A stretch of DNA of 64,000 bases from Chloroflexota bacterium (GTDB taxonomy: Bacteria > Chloroflexota > Dehalococcoidia > Lucifugimonadales > UBA3495), in assembly GCA_028875055.1 (NCBI GenBank), contig JAPPGG010000045.1:124001-188000 (forward strand), given 5' to 3'. This document shows, piece after piece, positions 18,262 through 25,840 of the stretch. Within the stretch, counting starts at the first letter, position 1. Every line of letters starts with the position of its first letter. The position numbers and the translations under genes were made by a program. Under the pieces are notes generated by a model that worked only from the letters and a program-made list of their open reading frames with translations, made no database searches and had not been told where the DNA came from.

Positions 18262-19338
18262 TTATTCTTCGTCTTCGCTGCGCTCGGAGACGCCGGCCTC
18301 AGCAAATGTCGCCATCTCGGCCAGGCACAACGACGCAGCCTCGATCAGGTGCATCGCCAGGGCCGCGCCGGTGCCTTCACCCAGCCGCATTCCCATGTCC
18401 AGCAGGGGAGTCAGTCCCATGGCGTCGAGGCCCACCCGGTGCCCGGGCTCCACGGACTGGTGGGCCGCAATAAAGTAGTCCCTTGCCGCCGGCGAAATGA
18501 GCCACGCAATTAGCGCCGCCGCGCCTGAAATGAACCCGTCCACCACAACGGGCCGGTGGCTGGCCGCCGTGCCCAGCATGGCTCCGGCCAGCACCCCGAT
18601 TTCCAGGCCGCCCACCTTAGAAAGGACGTCCAGCCCGTCCCTCGGGTCCGGTTGATTTACTTCAATGGCCCGGCGCACTATTTCAACCTTGTGGGCCAGT
18701 CCCGGGTCGTCCAGGCCGGTCCCGCGCCCCGTGGTTACTGCGGGGTCCGCGCCGGTCGCCACGGCAGTAATTGCGCTGGAAGCGGTAGTGTTCCCGATTC
18801 CCATATCGCCGCAGGCAATGATGTCGGCCCCCTCTCCAATTTGTTCCCTGGCGGCGTCTATGCCAATCTCCAGGCAGCGAACGGCCTGCTCGCGGGTCAT
18901 GGCCGGCCCCACTGCCATATTGGCAGTCCCGTAGGCGACTTTAACTGACCTGAGCAGGGGATGGGGGTCCAGGTCGGCGGCCACCCCCGCATCGAGGATA
19001 ACAATCTCGGCCCCGGCATGGCGCGCCAGAACATTGATGCCCGCGCCGCCCCGCAGAAAGTTGTACACCATCTGTGGGGTAACTTCCTGCGGATACGCGC
19101 TTACGCCTTCAGCTACCACGCCGTGGTCTGCCGCCGCGAGGATTACCGACTTGCGGCTTATCCGGGGCACGGTTTCGCCAAACATCCCGGCCAGCATGAC
19201 CGACAGGTCCTCCAGTCGTCCCAGGCTGCCCAGGGGCTTGGTAAGGGTGTCCTGCCTGGCCCGGGCAGCTGCCATCGCAGTCTCGTCGAGGGTGGAAATG
19301 GCTTCGATGGTGGCGTCCACCAGTGGAGATATGGTCAT
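18262..19338 (-). CDS. cobT: Nicotinate-nucleotide-dimethylbenzimidazole phosphoribosyltransferase
   Basis: This 358-residue enzyme activates the lower-ligand base to alpha-ribazole-5-phosphate. Conserved blocks are TKPLGSLGRLEDL near residue 32, FLRGGAGINVLARHAGAEI near residue 95, GDMGIGNTTASSAI near residue 175, GGLEIGVLAGAMLG near residue 245 and the catalytic glutamate segment MRLGEGTGAALA near residue 317. The start follows GGAGGCTCC. The presence of the gene implies the cell attaches a base such as dimethylbenzimidazole, though no base-synthesis gene is in the window. Confidence 0.95.
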   Translation of the reverse strand: MTISPLVDATIEAISTLDETAMAAARARQDTLTKPLGSLGRLEDLSVMLAGMFGETVPRISRKSVILAAADHGVVAEGVSAYPQEVTPQMVYNFLRGGAGINVLARHAGAEIVILDAGVAADLDPHPLLRSVKVAYGTANMAVGPAMTREQAVRCLEIGIDAAREQIGEGADIIACGDMGIGNTTASSAITAVATGADPAVTTGRGTGLDDPGLAHKVEIVRRAIEVNQPDPRDGLDVLSKVGGLEIGVLAGAMLGTAASHRPVVVDGFISGAAALIAWLISPAARDYFIAAHQSVEPGHRVGLDAMGLTPLLDMGMRLGEGTGAALAMHLIEAASLCLAEMATFAEAGVSERSEDEE

Positions 19339-19397
19339 GGAGCCTCCTGCAATATTGGGACCAGTCTGGGGAAACCGGGGCTGTTCCCTTCCTTTAC

Positions 19398-19970
19398 CTA
19401 GAATTCAATGCCGGGCTGGGCCTTGATGCCGCTTTGGTAGGGATGCTTGACGACGTTCATTTCGGTCACCAGGTCAGCGTACTCTACCAGGTCTTCGGGG
19501 GCATGGCGTCCCGTAATAATGACGTGCAGCATCTCCGGACGGTTCCTGAGGACTTCGATGACCTCTTCGGTGGCAATCCAACCGTAGTGCATGGGGTAGG
19601 TAAATTCGTCCAGAACCACGACATCGTACTCGCCGGAGGCCAGAACCTCCTTGGCATCCTCCCACAGGGCCCTGGCAAGGTCGGCGCTCTGGTCCAGGTC
19701 CTGGGAGCGCCAGGTAAAACCGTCTCCCATGGCTCGCATGGCAACGCCGATTTTCTGGGCGGCCCGCTGCTCGCCAAAGTTGGCGGTGGTGTGCTTGATG
19801 AACTGAAGCATTGTCACGCGCAATCCCCGGCCCCAGGCGCGGAACAGCACACCCATGGCCGCTGTGGTCTTTCCCTTGCCATTGCCCGTATTGACAATCA
19901 CCAGTCCCTTGTTGATCCGGGGACCTTTAACCGACTGGGGTCCCTCGCGGCTTTCCTGATCGGCGCTCAT
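19398..19970 (-). CDS. cobO: Cob(I)yrinic acid a,c-diamide adenosyltransferase
   Basis: This 190-residue CobA/CobO/BtuR-type ATP:corrinoid adenosyltransferase has the P-loop NTGNGKGKTTAAMG near residue 24 and the VVLDEFTYPMHYGW segment near residue 115, followed by ITGRHAPEDLVEYADLVTEM. It forms the Co-C bond of the upper ligand. The frame is open 17 codons further upstream, but MSADQ at 19970 is chosen because GGAGG lies 10 bases before it. It lies between cbiA and cobT, as expected for the adenosylation step after a,c-diamidation. Confidence 0.92.
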   Translation of the reverse strand: MSADQESREGPQSVKGPRINKGLVIVNTGNGKGKTTAAMGVLFRAWGRGLRVTMLQFIKHTTANFGEQRAAQKIGVAMRAMGDGFTWRSQDLDQSADLARALWEDAKEVLASGEYDVVVLDEFTYPMHYGWIATEEVIEVLRNRPEMLHVIITGRHAPEDLVEYADLVTEMNVVKHPYQSGIKAQPGIEF

Positions 19971-20041
19971 TGCTGACAGTCCTCCTGGTGGCATGAGTTC
20001 GTGGAAAGGGCCTTCCTTCAATTCACTTTTGAGCCGGGGTC

Positions 20042-21403
20042 TTATTCTACCACGCAGGTATCTATGAACCGGCGGGCCAGGCCCGGACTGCTTCCCAGGT
20101 GAATGTGGATGTATGATGCCCAGATACTGCCCACCTGGAAGCCTTCCGGACGGTTATCCTGGTTCACAACCCGGTAAACGGACTGTTCCGGCCGGGGTTG
20201 CTTGGCCAGTACCGACCAGTGAAACTCATGCCCGCGGACCCGCTGTCCCTTCCGGAGGAGCGGGGTATTCTCTCGCGCCTCCACCTCACGGTAGCCCATC
20301 GTCAGCCGGCGGTTGCTCATGGACGAAATTACAGGAAGCGCACCCACCATGGGAAAATCGTTGCCGTCAAGGTCCGACAGGCTCTGGCCCAGGTACATCA
20401 GGCCGCCACATTCGGCATATACCGGCACTTCCCTCTTCAATGCGTCCCTCATCGACTCCAGCATTGGAGTGTTTCCCGAAAGTTCTTCAGCAAACATTTC
20501 GGGGAAGCCTCCCCCGATATAAATGCCGCCCACACCCCGGGGCACTTCCCGGTCAGTCAACGGGCTGAAGGGTACCAGCTCGGCTCCCCAGGCTTCCAGC
20601 AAGTCCAGGGAATCCTGGTAATAGAAACTGAAGGCCTTGTCCTGGGCTACGGCAATACGGGCGCGTCTTGGTTGCGGCTCCGCCGGATATACTTGCGGAT
20701 CCTCCGTTTCAGGAGCGGCGCCGGCGGCCAGATCAAGTATTCGGTCCAGGTCTATGGACTCTTCCACCTGCGCAATCAGGGCATCGTACCACTGCTGAAC
20801 CACCGTTCCCTCCACGGTGGGAATCAGTCCCAGGTGTCGCTCCGGCTGGACAAAGTCATCTCGCCTGGGCAGGTAACCCAGCACCGGCAGTCCGGTGGTA
20901 GCCTCAATCTGCGGCTGGCAAAACTCCATGTGCCGGGGGCCGCCCACTCCGTTAAGTATGACCCCGGCTATGCGAAGGTCGGGGTCGAACATCTGGTAGC
21001 CCAGCACCTCGGCGGCCACACTGCGCGCCACCTTGGCTGCATCCGCCACCAGGATGACAGGCGCGTTCAGCAGCTTGGCCAGCTGAGCGGTAGAACCCTC
21101 TTCCGTAAGGCTGGAGTGTCCGTCAAAGACCCCCATAACCCCTTCAACCACGCAAACCTTGTCACCGCCGCCGGCCCGGCTGAACAACTCCGTTACGGTT
21201 GGATGGGGAATCAGCCACGTATCCAGGTTGCGGGAAGGCACTCCGCACGCCAACTGGTGGTAGGACGGGTCGATGTAGTCCGGTCCGGCCTTGAAGGGCT
21301 GCACCCTGTGACCACGGCGGGTCAGCGCGCCCATGATGCCCGTGGCAATGGTGGTCTTGCCCACACCGCTGCGGACGCCCGCAATGACAATCGCTCTGGT
21401 CAT
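20042..21403 (-). CDS. cbiA: Cobyrinic acid a,c-diamide synthase
   Basis: This 453-residue ATP-dependent glutamine amidotransferase amidates the a and c side chains of cobyrinate. The N-terminal P-loop IAGVRSGVGKTTIATG near residue 7 and GPDYIDPSYH near residue 40 are typical of CbiA/CobB. The C-terminal amidotransferase domain carries the nucleophile in VYAECGGLMYLGQSL near residue 330, and a histidine in GHEFHWS near residue 402. It is the second gene of the operon after the riboswitch, and fixes cobyrinate, rather than simple cobinamide, as the entry point of the encoded pathway. Confidence 0.94.
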   Translation of the reverse strand: MTRAIVIAGVRSGVGKTTIATGIMGALTRRGHRVQPFKAGPDYIDPSYHQLACGVPSRNLDTWLIPHPTVTELFSRAGGGDKVCVVEGVMGVFDGHSSLTEEGSTAQLAKLLNAPVILVADAAKVARSVAAEVLGYQMFDPDLRIAGVILNGVGGPRHMEFCQPQIEATTGLPVLGYLPRRDDFVQPERHLGLIPTVEGTVVQQWYDALIAQVEESIDLDRILDLAAGAAPETEDPQVYPAEPQPRRARIAVAQDKAFSFYYQDSLDLLEAWGAELVPFSPLTDREVPRGVGGIYIGGGFPEMFAEELSGNTPMLESMRDALKREVPVYAECGGLMYLGQSLSDLDGNDFPMVGALPVISSMSNRRLTMGYREVEARENTPLLRKGQRVRGHEFHWSVLAKQPRPEQSVYRVVNQDNRPEGFQVGSIWASYIHIHLGSSPGLARRFIDTCVVE

Positions 21404-21487
21404 TCAGTTCTGCTCATCCTGGGTTCTGTCCTCAGCGCCCTGGCCCCCAAAGCTCAATCGCGCCGGAAAAGGCTCGCCGTGAAGAGG

Positions 21488-21898
21488 TTAGCAGGCCGGA
21501 GACTCCCTCGGGTCCAGGGTAGTTCCGTACTTATCCACCAGCGCCATGAAGAGATCGTGGCGCGGCTGGTTTGTCTCGTCTTCCTCGGACTTTCGGAGGT
21601 AAATGCGCAGGACGGGATCCCGGTTCTCATCCATGAACCATACCGAGTAGCTCGGAAGCCCCTCTTCGTTCATCCGGTGCAGAAACCGCACTTCTTCGAT
21701 CTTGTCCAGGTACATGTGAAGATGGGTACCGCCCTCCGCCATGAAGGTCACGATGTTGCCGTCCTCGGAAAACCGCAGGTCATCCAGCATCATGTAAACC
21801 TCCGACGTAGCAGCCGTGTTGGACAACATCAGCACTACCTCGTTGAAGCCCACTTCATCGAAGCCCTGGTGGCACTCTTCCAGGATTTGGCGTAACAT
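21488..21898 (-). CDS. Hypothetical protein, possible ChuX/HutX-like fold
   Basis: This 136-residue soluble protein is the first gene behind the cobalamin riboswitch and therefore probably works with corrinoids. It is not a standard cobalamin enzyme. The order of strands and the sequence THLHMYLDKIEEVRF with YSVWFMDENRDPVLRIYLRKSEED faintly resemble one repeat of the haem-utilisation proteins ChuX/HutX/HemS; that is an inference from pattern only. One cysteine is near each end and two histidines flank the core. The start at 21898 has GGAGGGT 3 bases upstream. A corrinoid- or haem-binding role is plausible but unproven. Confidence 0.6.
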   Translation of the reverse strand: MLRQILEECHQGFDEVGFNEVVLMLSNTAATSEVYMMLDDLRFSEDGNIVTFMAEGGTHLHMYLDKIEEVRFLHRMNEEGLPSYSVWFMDENRDPVLRIYLRKSEEDETNQPRHDLFMALVDKYGTTLDPRESPAC

Positions 21899-22005
21899 CT
21901 GACCCTCCGCGCAGGCGCTTGTTGGCGAACATTATGCCGACTCAAGAGGTATAATTCCACCGGAAGAGCAATCGTGTCCGGTAATCGGGCCGGAAATCGA
22001 GAGTG

Positions 22006-22095
22006 GACTGGATGGTCTCCTGGAGCGCAGCTTGCTGCGTCCCGTGGTCACGAGGGGAGGAGGTCCTGCGCGACCGAGGCGGAGTCCATCCAGTC
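22006..22095 (-). other. Structured element in the cobalamin operon leader
   Basis: A 10-bp perfect inverted repeat, GACTGGATGG at 22006-22015 and CCATCCAGTC at 22086-22095, closes a 70-base interior that itself holds CGCAGC(TT)GCTGCG. It lies between the riboswitch terminator and the first gene. No known RNA family was recognised. Confidence 0.4.
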
Positions 22096-22177
22096 ATCTC
22101 CCATTTGGCAAGTCCGACACCACCGGTGTCAGTCAGGTAAATGGCAAATCAAGAATTACCGGCTGAGCGCTCAAACC

Positions 22178-22206
22178 AAAAAAAGCCTGACCTTCTTGGT
22201 CAGGCT
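22178..22206 (-). terminator. Intrinsic terminator of the cobalamin riboswitch
   Basis: On the minus strand, AGCCTGACC and GGTCAGGCT form a perfect 9-bp stem with a 5-base loop, followed immediately by six or seven T residues. It sits about 50 bases after the B12 box and 280 bases before the first gene, so it is the likely expression platform for transcription attenuation when cobalamin is bound. Confidence 0.85.
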
Positions 22207-22257
22207 ATTTATTGCGCATAAACATACACCCTTCCGCGAAGCGTATTCTGTTTTAGC

Positions 22258-22440
22258 CCGATGGCAGGTCTCCTGGCTTCTGGCTATTTGCGAGCATTCC
22301 CGCCTTCCCAGCCTTTCTATAAGGCCAGTGGCTCACCTTTCGGTATGGGTCAACTCTCGCCAGTCACAGTGGCGCGACCACGCCGGATTTGCACCGGCTT
22401 CCCTTTTCAGCCCCGTATGGGGCCACCGTCGGACTATTTT
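22258..22440 (-). promoter_or_regulatory. Cobalamin riboswitch
   Basis: The minus strand carries the conserved cobalamin aptamer core: GAAAAGGGAAGCCGGTGC followed by AAATCCGGCGTGG, a CCACTGTGA segment, a GCCACTGG element and the B12 box AGCCAGGAGACCTGCC at 22263-22278. The order and spacing match the cobalamin riboswitch family. Together with the terminator at 22178-22206 it should switch off the downstream operon when adenosyl- or other cobalamin is plentiful. Confidence 0.93.
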
Positions 22441-22473
22441 CTGTTGTTAAAGGTCTTGGTTACCGTGCCGGCA

Positions 22474-22502
22474 ATGCTATCTCACAAACCGACAACTGTC
22501 AA
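22474..22502 (-). promoter_or_regulatory. Promoter of the cobalamin operon
   Basis: On the minus strand a perfect TTGACA (22502-22497) and TAGCAT (22479-22474) are 17 bases apart. Transcription would start near 22467, just upstream of the riboswitch aptamer. Confidence 0.65.
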
Positions 22503-23122
22503 TCACCGGTCCGAAGTCGGTAGCGTCGCGATACAGGTGGTTTATTGCGGGCAGGGGCGCGCCCGCTCCCCTGGATACAGTTAAACCCTTCTGCCTGTGC
22601 CGTACCACCTGGAATGGAAGGCTTTCCCCCACGGCAACTTAAGCAGAGTGGCGTCCTGAATTGCCCGGGGCTCGCAGCAAAAGGTCCTGGCGCCTCAAGG
22701 CGGGCGAAGGCTTGACTTCCTGGCGGGCAGCAGCTGTTCCGGTCCCCGGGCAGGGCTGGCCCGAACGGATGCAGGTGTTCCACCTTCGCTCCGTGTGACC
22801 GGCCTTGGGCGCTGATTGCGCTGCGGACAGTTTCCGACGGCCAGCGTTCCATTGGGGCGACCGGACCTCATTGGTGCGGGATTGAGGCCCGCCGTTGTCG
22901 CCTTCCGGGCTCCCACTAGACCATGCCGCTCCAATCGAAACGCCGCCAAGCAGGGGCGTCGCCAGGAATATGCCGGCCGGGCGCTCCCATTGCTCAGAGG
23001 CGCCCGTCGGCTCAATGGTCTCTCCGTTTGCGTGCCCCGGCCGGGTATGTTAATTTCCTGCCAGCAACAACCACCAAAGCTATACACCTTTCCCCACTCT
23101 ACACAGGCATTCAGGAGGATAT
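22503..23122. other. Intergenic region, about 620 bases
   Basis: No convincing gene. A minus-strand open frame at 22695-23087 looks random in composition. GC-rich inverted repeats are present, including GGCGAC...GTCGCC (about 22856-22901) enclosing CCTCA...TGAGG. The region may hold an RNA gene not recognised here, plus the promoter of the SDR at 23123. Confidence 0.4.
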
Positions 23123-23890
23123 ATGAAGCTGCAGGGAAAAACTGCCCTGATTACCGGCGCCAGCAGAAATATCGGCCGGCAAATCGCATTAACTTTCGCA
23201 AGGGAGGGAGCCGACCTGGTGTTGAACACGCGCCAGAGCCAGCGGGAACTGGATGAGGTTGCCGCCGAGTGCCGGGAATTGGGCGCCAACACCCACCTTG
23301 CCATGGGTGACGTATCCGACCCGGACAGGGCGGCCGGGATAGTCGAAGAGGGTATCGCGGCGCTGGGCAAGGTAGATATTCTGGTCAGCAATGTGGCAAT
23401 ACGCCCCCACAAGCCCATCCTCGAAATTTCCAACGAAGAATGGCGGCAGGTAATGGAAATCAACCTCTACCCAGCCTTCTACTTCATCAAGGCGGCGCTT
23501 CCCGGAATGATGGAGCGGGGCAGCGGCAGCATAATTGCCCTGGGAGGACAGTCGGCCGTTACCGGTCGCCCCGATACGGCCCTGGTAACCACCGCCAAGA
23601 CCGGGCTGCTGGGTCTTATTCGCGCGGTGGCGGCAGAAATGGCTCCCTACAACATCCGCGCCAACATGGTAAATCCGGGATCCACCGACACAACCCGCGC
23701 CCATCCTGAGTGGTATCCCGAATTTGAGGAAGTAGCCAGGGGATCCGATGCCCACGTAGCCAGCATTCCCATGCGCCGGCAGGGTACCGTCCACGACATT
23801 GCGGAGGCCTGCCTCTTCTTTGCGTCGGACGAGTCCAGCTACATCACCGGCGACCGCCTGAACGTAATGGGTGGCCGGTACATCTTCTAA
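23123..23890 (+). CDS. Short-chain dehydrogenase/reductase
   Basis: This 255-residue SDR has TGASRNIGRQ near residue 13, SNVAIRPHKP near residue 90, an altered active-site segment TALVTTAKTGLLGL near residue 155 that keeps the Lys but lacks the usual Tyr four residues earlier, and the NPGSTDTTRAHPEWYPEF block near residue 190. It is clearly related to the SDR at 4992, sharing the unusual RPHKP and PEWYPE motifs. An AGGAGG lies 6 bases before the ATG. The atypical catalytic triad and shared motifs suggest both belong to one SDR subfamily with an unassigned substrate. Confidence 0.9.
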   Translation: MKLQGKTALITGASRNIGRQIALTFAREGADLVLNTRQSQRELDEVAAECRELGANTHLAMGDVSDPDRAAGIVEEGIAALGKVDILVSNVAIRPHKPILEISNEEWRQVMEINLYPAFYFIKAALPGMMERGSGSIIALGGQSAVTGRPDTALVTTAKTGLLGLIRAVAAEMAPYNIRANMVNPGSTDTTRAHPEWYPEFEEVARGSDAHVASIPMRRQGTVHDIAEACLFFASDESSYITGDRLNVMGGRYIF

Positions 23891-24052
23891 TGGCACCACT
23901 GTTTTGGGTGGTGGTCCGGGATTTAGCCTTTATTCGGCGGAAGCCGCCGTGAAGATACCCGGCACCCACTCTTAACTAGAGAATTGTTGAGCTGCTGGGG
24001 GCCACCCAGGGGGCAATTGCTTTACGGCTTTACCCAACGCGGGTAGCAGCAG

Positions 24053-24084
24053 CCCGCCATGCCGGCGTACGCGGGCATGGCGGG
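24053..24084. repeat. Perfect inverted repeat
   Basis: CCCGCCATGCC and GGCATGGCGGG form an 11-bp stem with a 10-base loop between the convergent SDR and ROK genes. It lacks a T-run on either side. It resembles a dispersed palindromic repeat unit more than a terminator. Confidence 0.5.
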
Positions 24085-24158
24085 TGCAGTGGCCCAAACG
24101 GTCGTTTGTTTGCGGAAATTTGTGAGGCGGCGGCACAGGCTTTCAGCCTTCCGCAGGC

Positions 24159-25163
24159 TTAGGCGGTCGAAGGGGTCCAGACCAGACTGGCGGCTCCCAG
24201 CATCCCCGGAGCATCGCCCAGCCGGCTCGGGATCAGGTGGAAGCTTCGGTGCCCGTCCGTCATGGCTCGCTGCTGCATCTGCCCATACAGCCTCGGCACT
24301 AACCCCATCTTTACCAGGCCAGAGGTCACTCCTCCACCCATGACGATCAGGTCCGGATTGTACAGGTGCAGCAGGTTGGTCAGTCCAATGGTAAGTGAGT
24401 CAATCAGGTCTTCGAGGATGCTCCATGACAGCGGGTCACCCTCTCCGGCGGCATCCAGGACTCTTTCCGCAGTAACCAGCCCCGGTTCCAGCTCGGACAG
24501 GACCCCGCCGCCGGCCCCGGGTTCGGCAAGCCTCTGTCGGGCGATTCTCGCAATTGAAGTGCCGGAAGCCAGCGCTTCCAGGCATCCCCTGTTGCCACAC
24601 TGGCACACTGGAGCCTCGGGATTTCGGTCAATGACCATGTGGCCCACCTCCGCCGCCAGGCCACGGGCTCCCAGCAGGAGTCTTCCCCGGTCTATTACCC
24701 CGCCGCCGATACCAGTACTTACGGTAATATAGACCAGGCTGTTGGCATCCGCCCGGAACTGGCGAGCCTCCAGGCCTGCCCCGTATGCGTACTCGCCCAG
24801 CGCGGCCATGTTGGCATCGTTACCCACGCTGATCGGCATATCCAGGCGCGACTCCCAGGCTGCCTTGAGGGAAACCCCATTGAGCGCCGGCAGGTTTGGT
24901 GGCTCCTGCAGTGTACCCGAGTCCACGTCCACCGGACCGGCGGCGGCAATGCCCAGGCCAGTGATTTTCCGGCCGCTGCCGCACCAGGCACGGGCTTGCT
25001 GAATCAGGTCTTCACCGTCGCCCAGCAGCTTGTCCTTGTCCGCGCCGGCCGAGTTGCGTATCCGCGACTGCCACAGAATCCGACCATCACGGCCGACCAC
25101 CGCAATACGGCACCAGGTCCCACCCCAGTCCATTGCCAGCGCCACGCTCGCGTCCTGGTTCAT
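24159..25163 (-). CDS. ROK-family sugar kinase (glucokinase-like)
   Basis: This 334-residue ROK protein has the N-terminal phosphate-binding MDWGGTWCRIAVV near residue 11 (usual form DIGGTK), and the ROK signature ending in AAEVGHMVID near residue 170, followed by the zinc-binding CQCGNRGCLEALASG. No N-terminal helix-turn-helix is present, so it is a kinase rather than a NagC-type repressor. It probably phosphorylates glucose or a related hexose with ATP. The start at 25163 follows GGAGGGGG. It is adjacent to, but unlikely to be functionally tied to, the cytochrome maturation genes. Confidence 0.9.
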   Translation of the reverse strand: MNQDASVALAMDWGGTWCRIAVVGRDGRILWQSRIRNSAGADKDKLLGDGEDLIQQARAWCGSGRKITGLGIAAAGPVDVDSGTLQEPPNLPALNGVSLKAAWESRLDMPISVGNDANMAALGEYAYGAGLEARQFRADANSLVYITVSTGIGGGVIDRGRLLLGARGLAAEVGHMVIDRNPEAPVCQCGNRGCLEALASGTSIARIARQRLAEPGAGGGVLSELEPGLVTAERVLDAAGEGDPLSWSILEDLIDSLTIGLTNLLHLYNPDLIVMGGGVTSGLVKMGLVPRLYGQMQQRAMTDGHRSFHLIPSRLGDAPGMLGAASLVWTPSTA

Positions 25164-25273
25164 CTACCCCCTCCATCCTCTCCAGGGTTACACCGACCAT
25201 TTCCCGGGGTTGCTTGCCAAGGGTAAGCCAATCTTATATCCCCCTTCACCAAAATAAAACCGGAGGGAGGCGC

Positions 25274-25831
25274 CTATTCCGCCAGCAGCTCGTCCAGGGT
25301 TTCCCGCAGCTTCTCCGGCCTGATGGGCCCGACAAACTTCTGCCTGACATTGCCGTCGCGGTCAATGAAGAACTTTTCGGGTATTCCCTTGACGCCGTAG
25401 TCGATGGCGATCAAGCCTTCACCATCGACCCCGTTTGGGTAACTGATTCCAAAGTCCACCAGGTAGGCTGCTGCGTTATCGGGCAGGTCCCAGATGTTGA
25501 CGCCGACAAATTCCAAATCCGTGCTTGCATAGTTCCGGTAGGTTTCTTCCAGCACGGGGGCCTCCTGCCGGCAGGGAGCGCACCACGACGCCCAGAAATC
25601 CAACATCACCACCTTGCCCTCCAGGTCCGAAAGAAGCAGGGTATCGCCGCTCTGAACTTCAAGGGCAAAGTCTTTTGCCGGCTCCCTTTCCACTTCGGAC
25701 ACACCGAACTCGGTATTGACGCCGAGGCCGCCCGCGCGGCCTCCCGTCTGAGAGGAAGCCCACACCAGGATTCCAAGAAATGCCAGCAGCGGCAGGCCGG
25801 TCAATATTATGATCCAGACCCGTTTGTTCAC
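25274..25831 (-). CDS. Membrane-anchored TlpA/CcmG-type thioredoxin
   Basis: This 185-residue protein has one N-terminal membrane anchor (WIIILTGLPLLAFLGILVWAS) and an extracytoplasmic thioredoxin domain with the redox motif WASWCAPCRQEAPVL near residue 98. The later GIPEKFFIDRDG segment with cis-Pro-type context fits TlpA/CcmG/ResA. It should reduce apocytochrome c haem-binding cysteines. It is the last gene of a block with ccmF, which supports that role. The GTG start at 25831 lies 10 bases after the preceding gene's stop. Confidence 0.88.
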   Translation of the reverse strand: MNKRVWIIILTGLPLLAFLGILVWASSQTGGRAGGLGVNTEFGVSEVEREPAKDFALEVQSGDTLLLSDLEGKVVMLDFWASWCAPCRQEAPVLEETYRNYASTDLEFVGVNIWDLPDNAAAYLVDFGISYPNGVDGEGLIAIDYGVKGIPEKFFIDRDGNVRQKFVGPIRPEKLRETLDELLAE

Positions 25832-25840
25832 GGCAGTCGG

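Noticed and set aside
20198-21895. Plus-strand open frame of 565 codons
   Set aside because: It is antisense to cbiA and the following small gene, both with clear motifs and ribosome binding sites.
22695-23087. Minus-strand open frame of 130 codons in the region beside the cobalamin promoter
   Set aside because: Its Arg/Pro-rich composition is that of a GC-rich non-coding strand, with no domain and no ribosome binding site.
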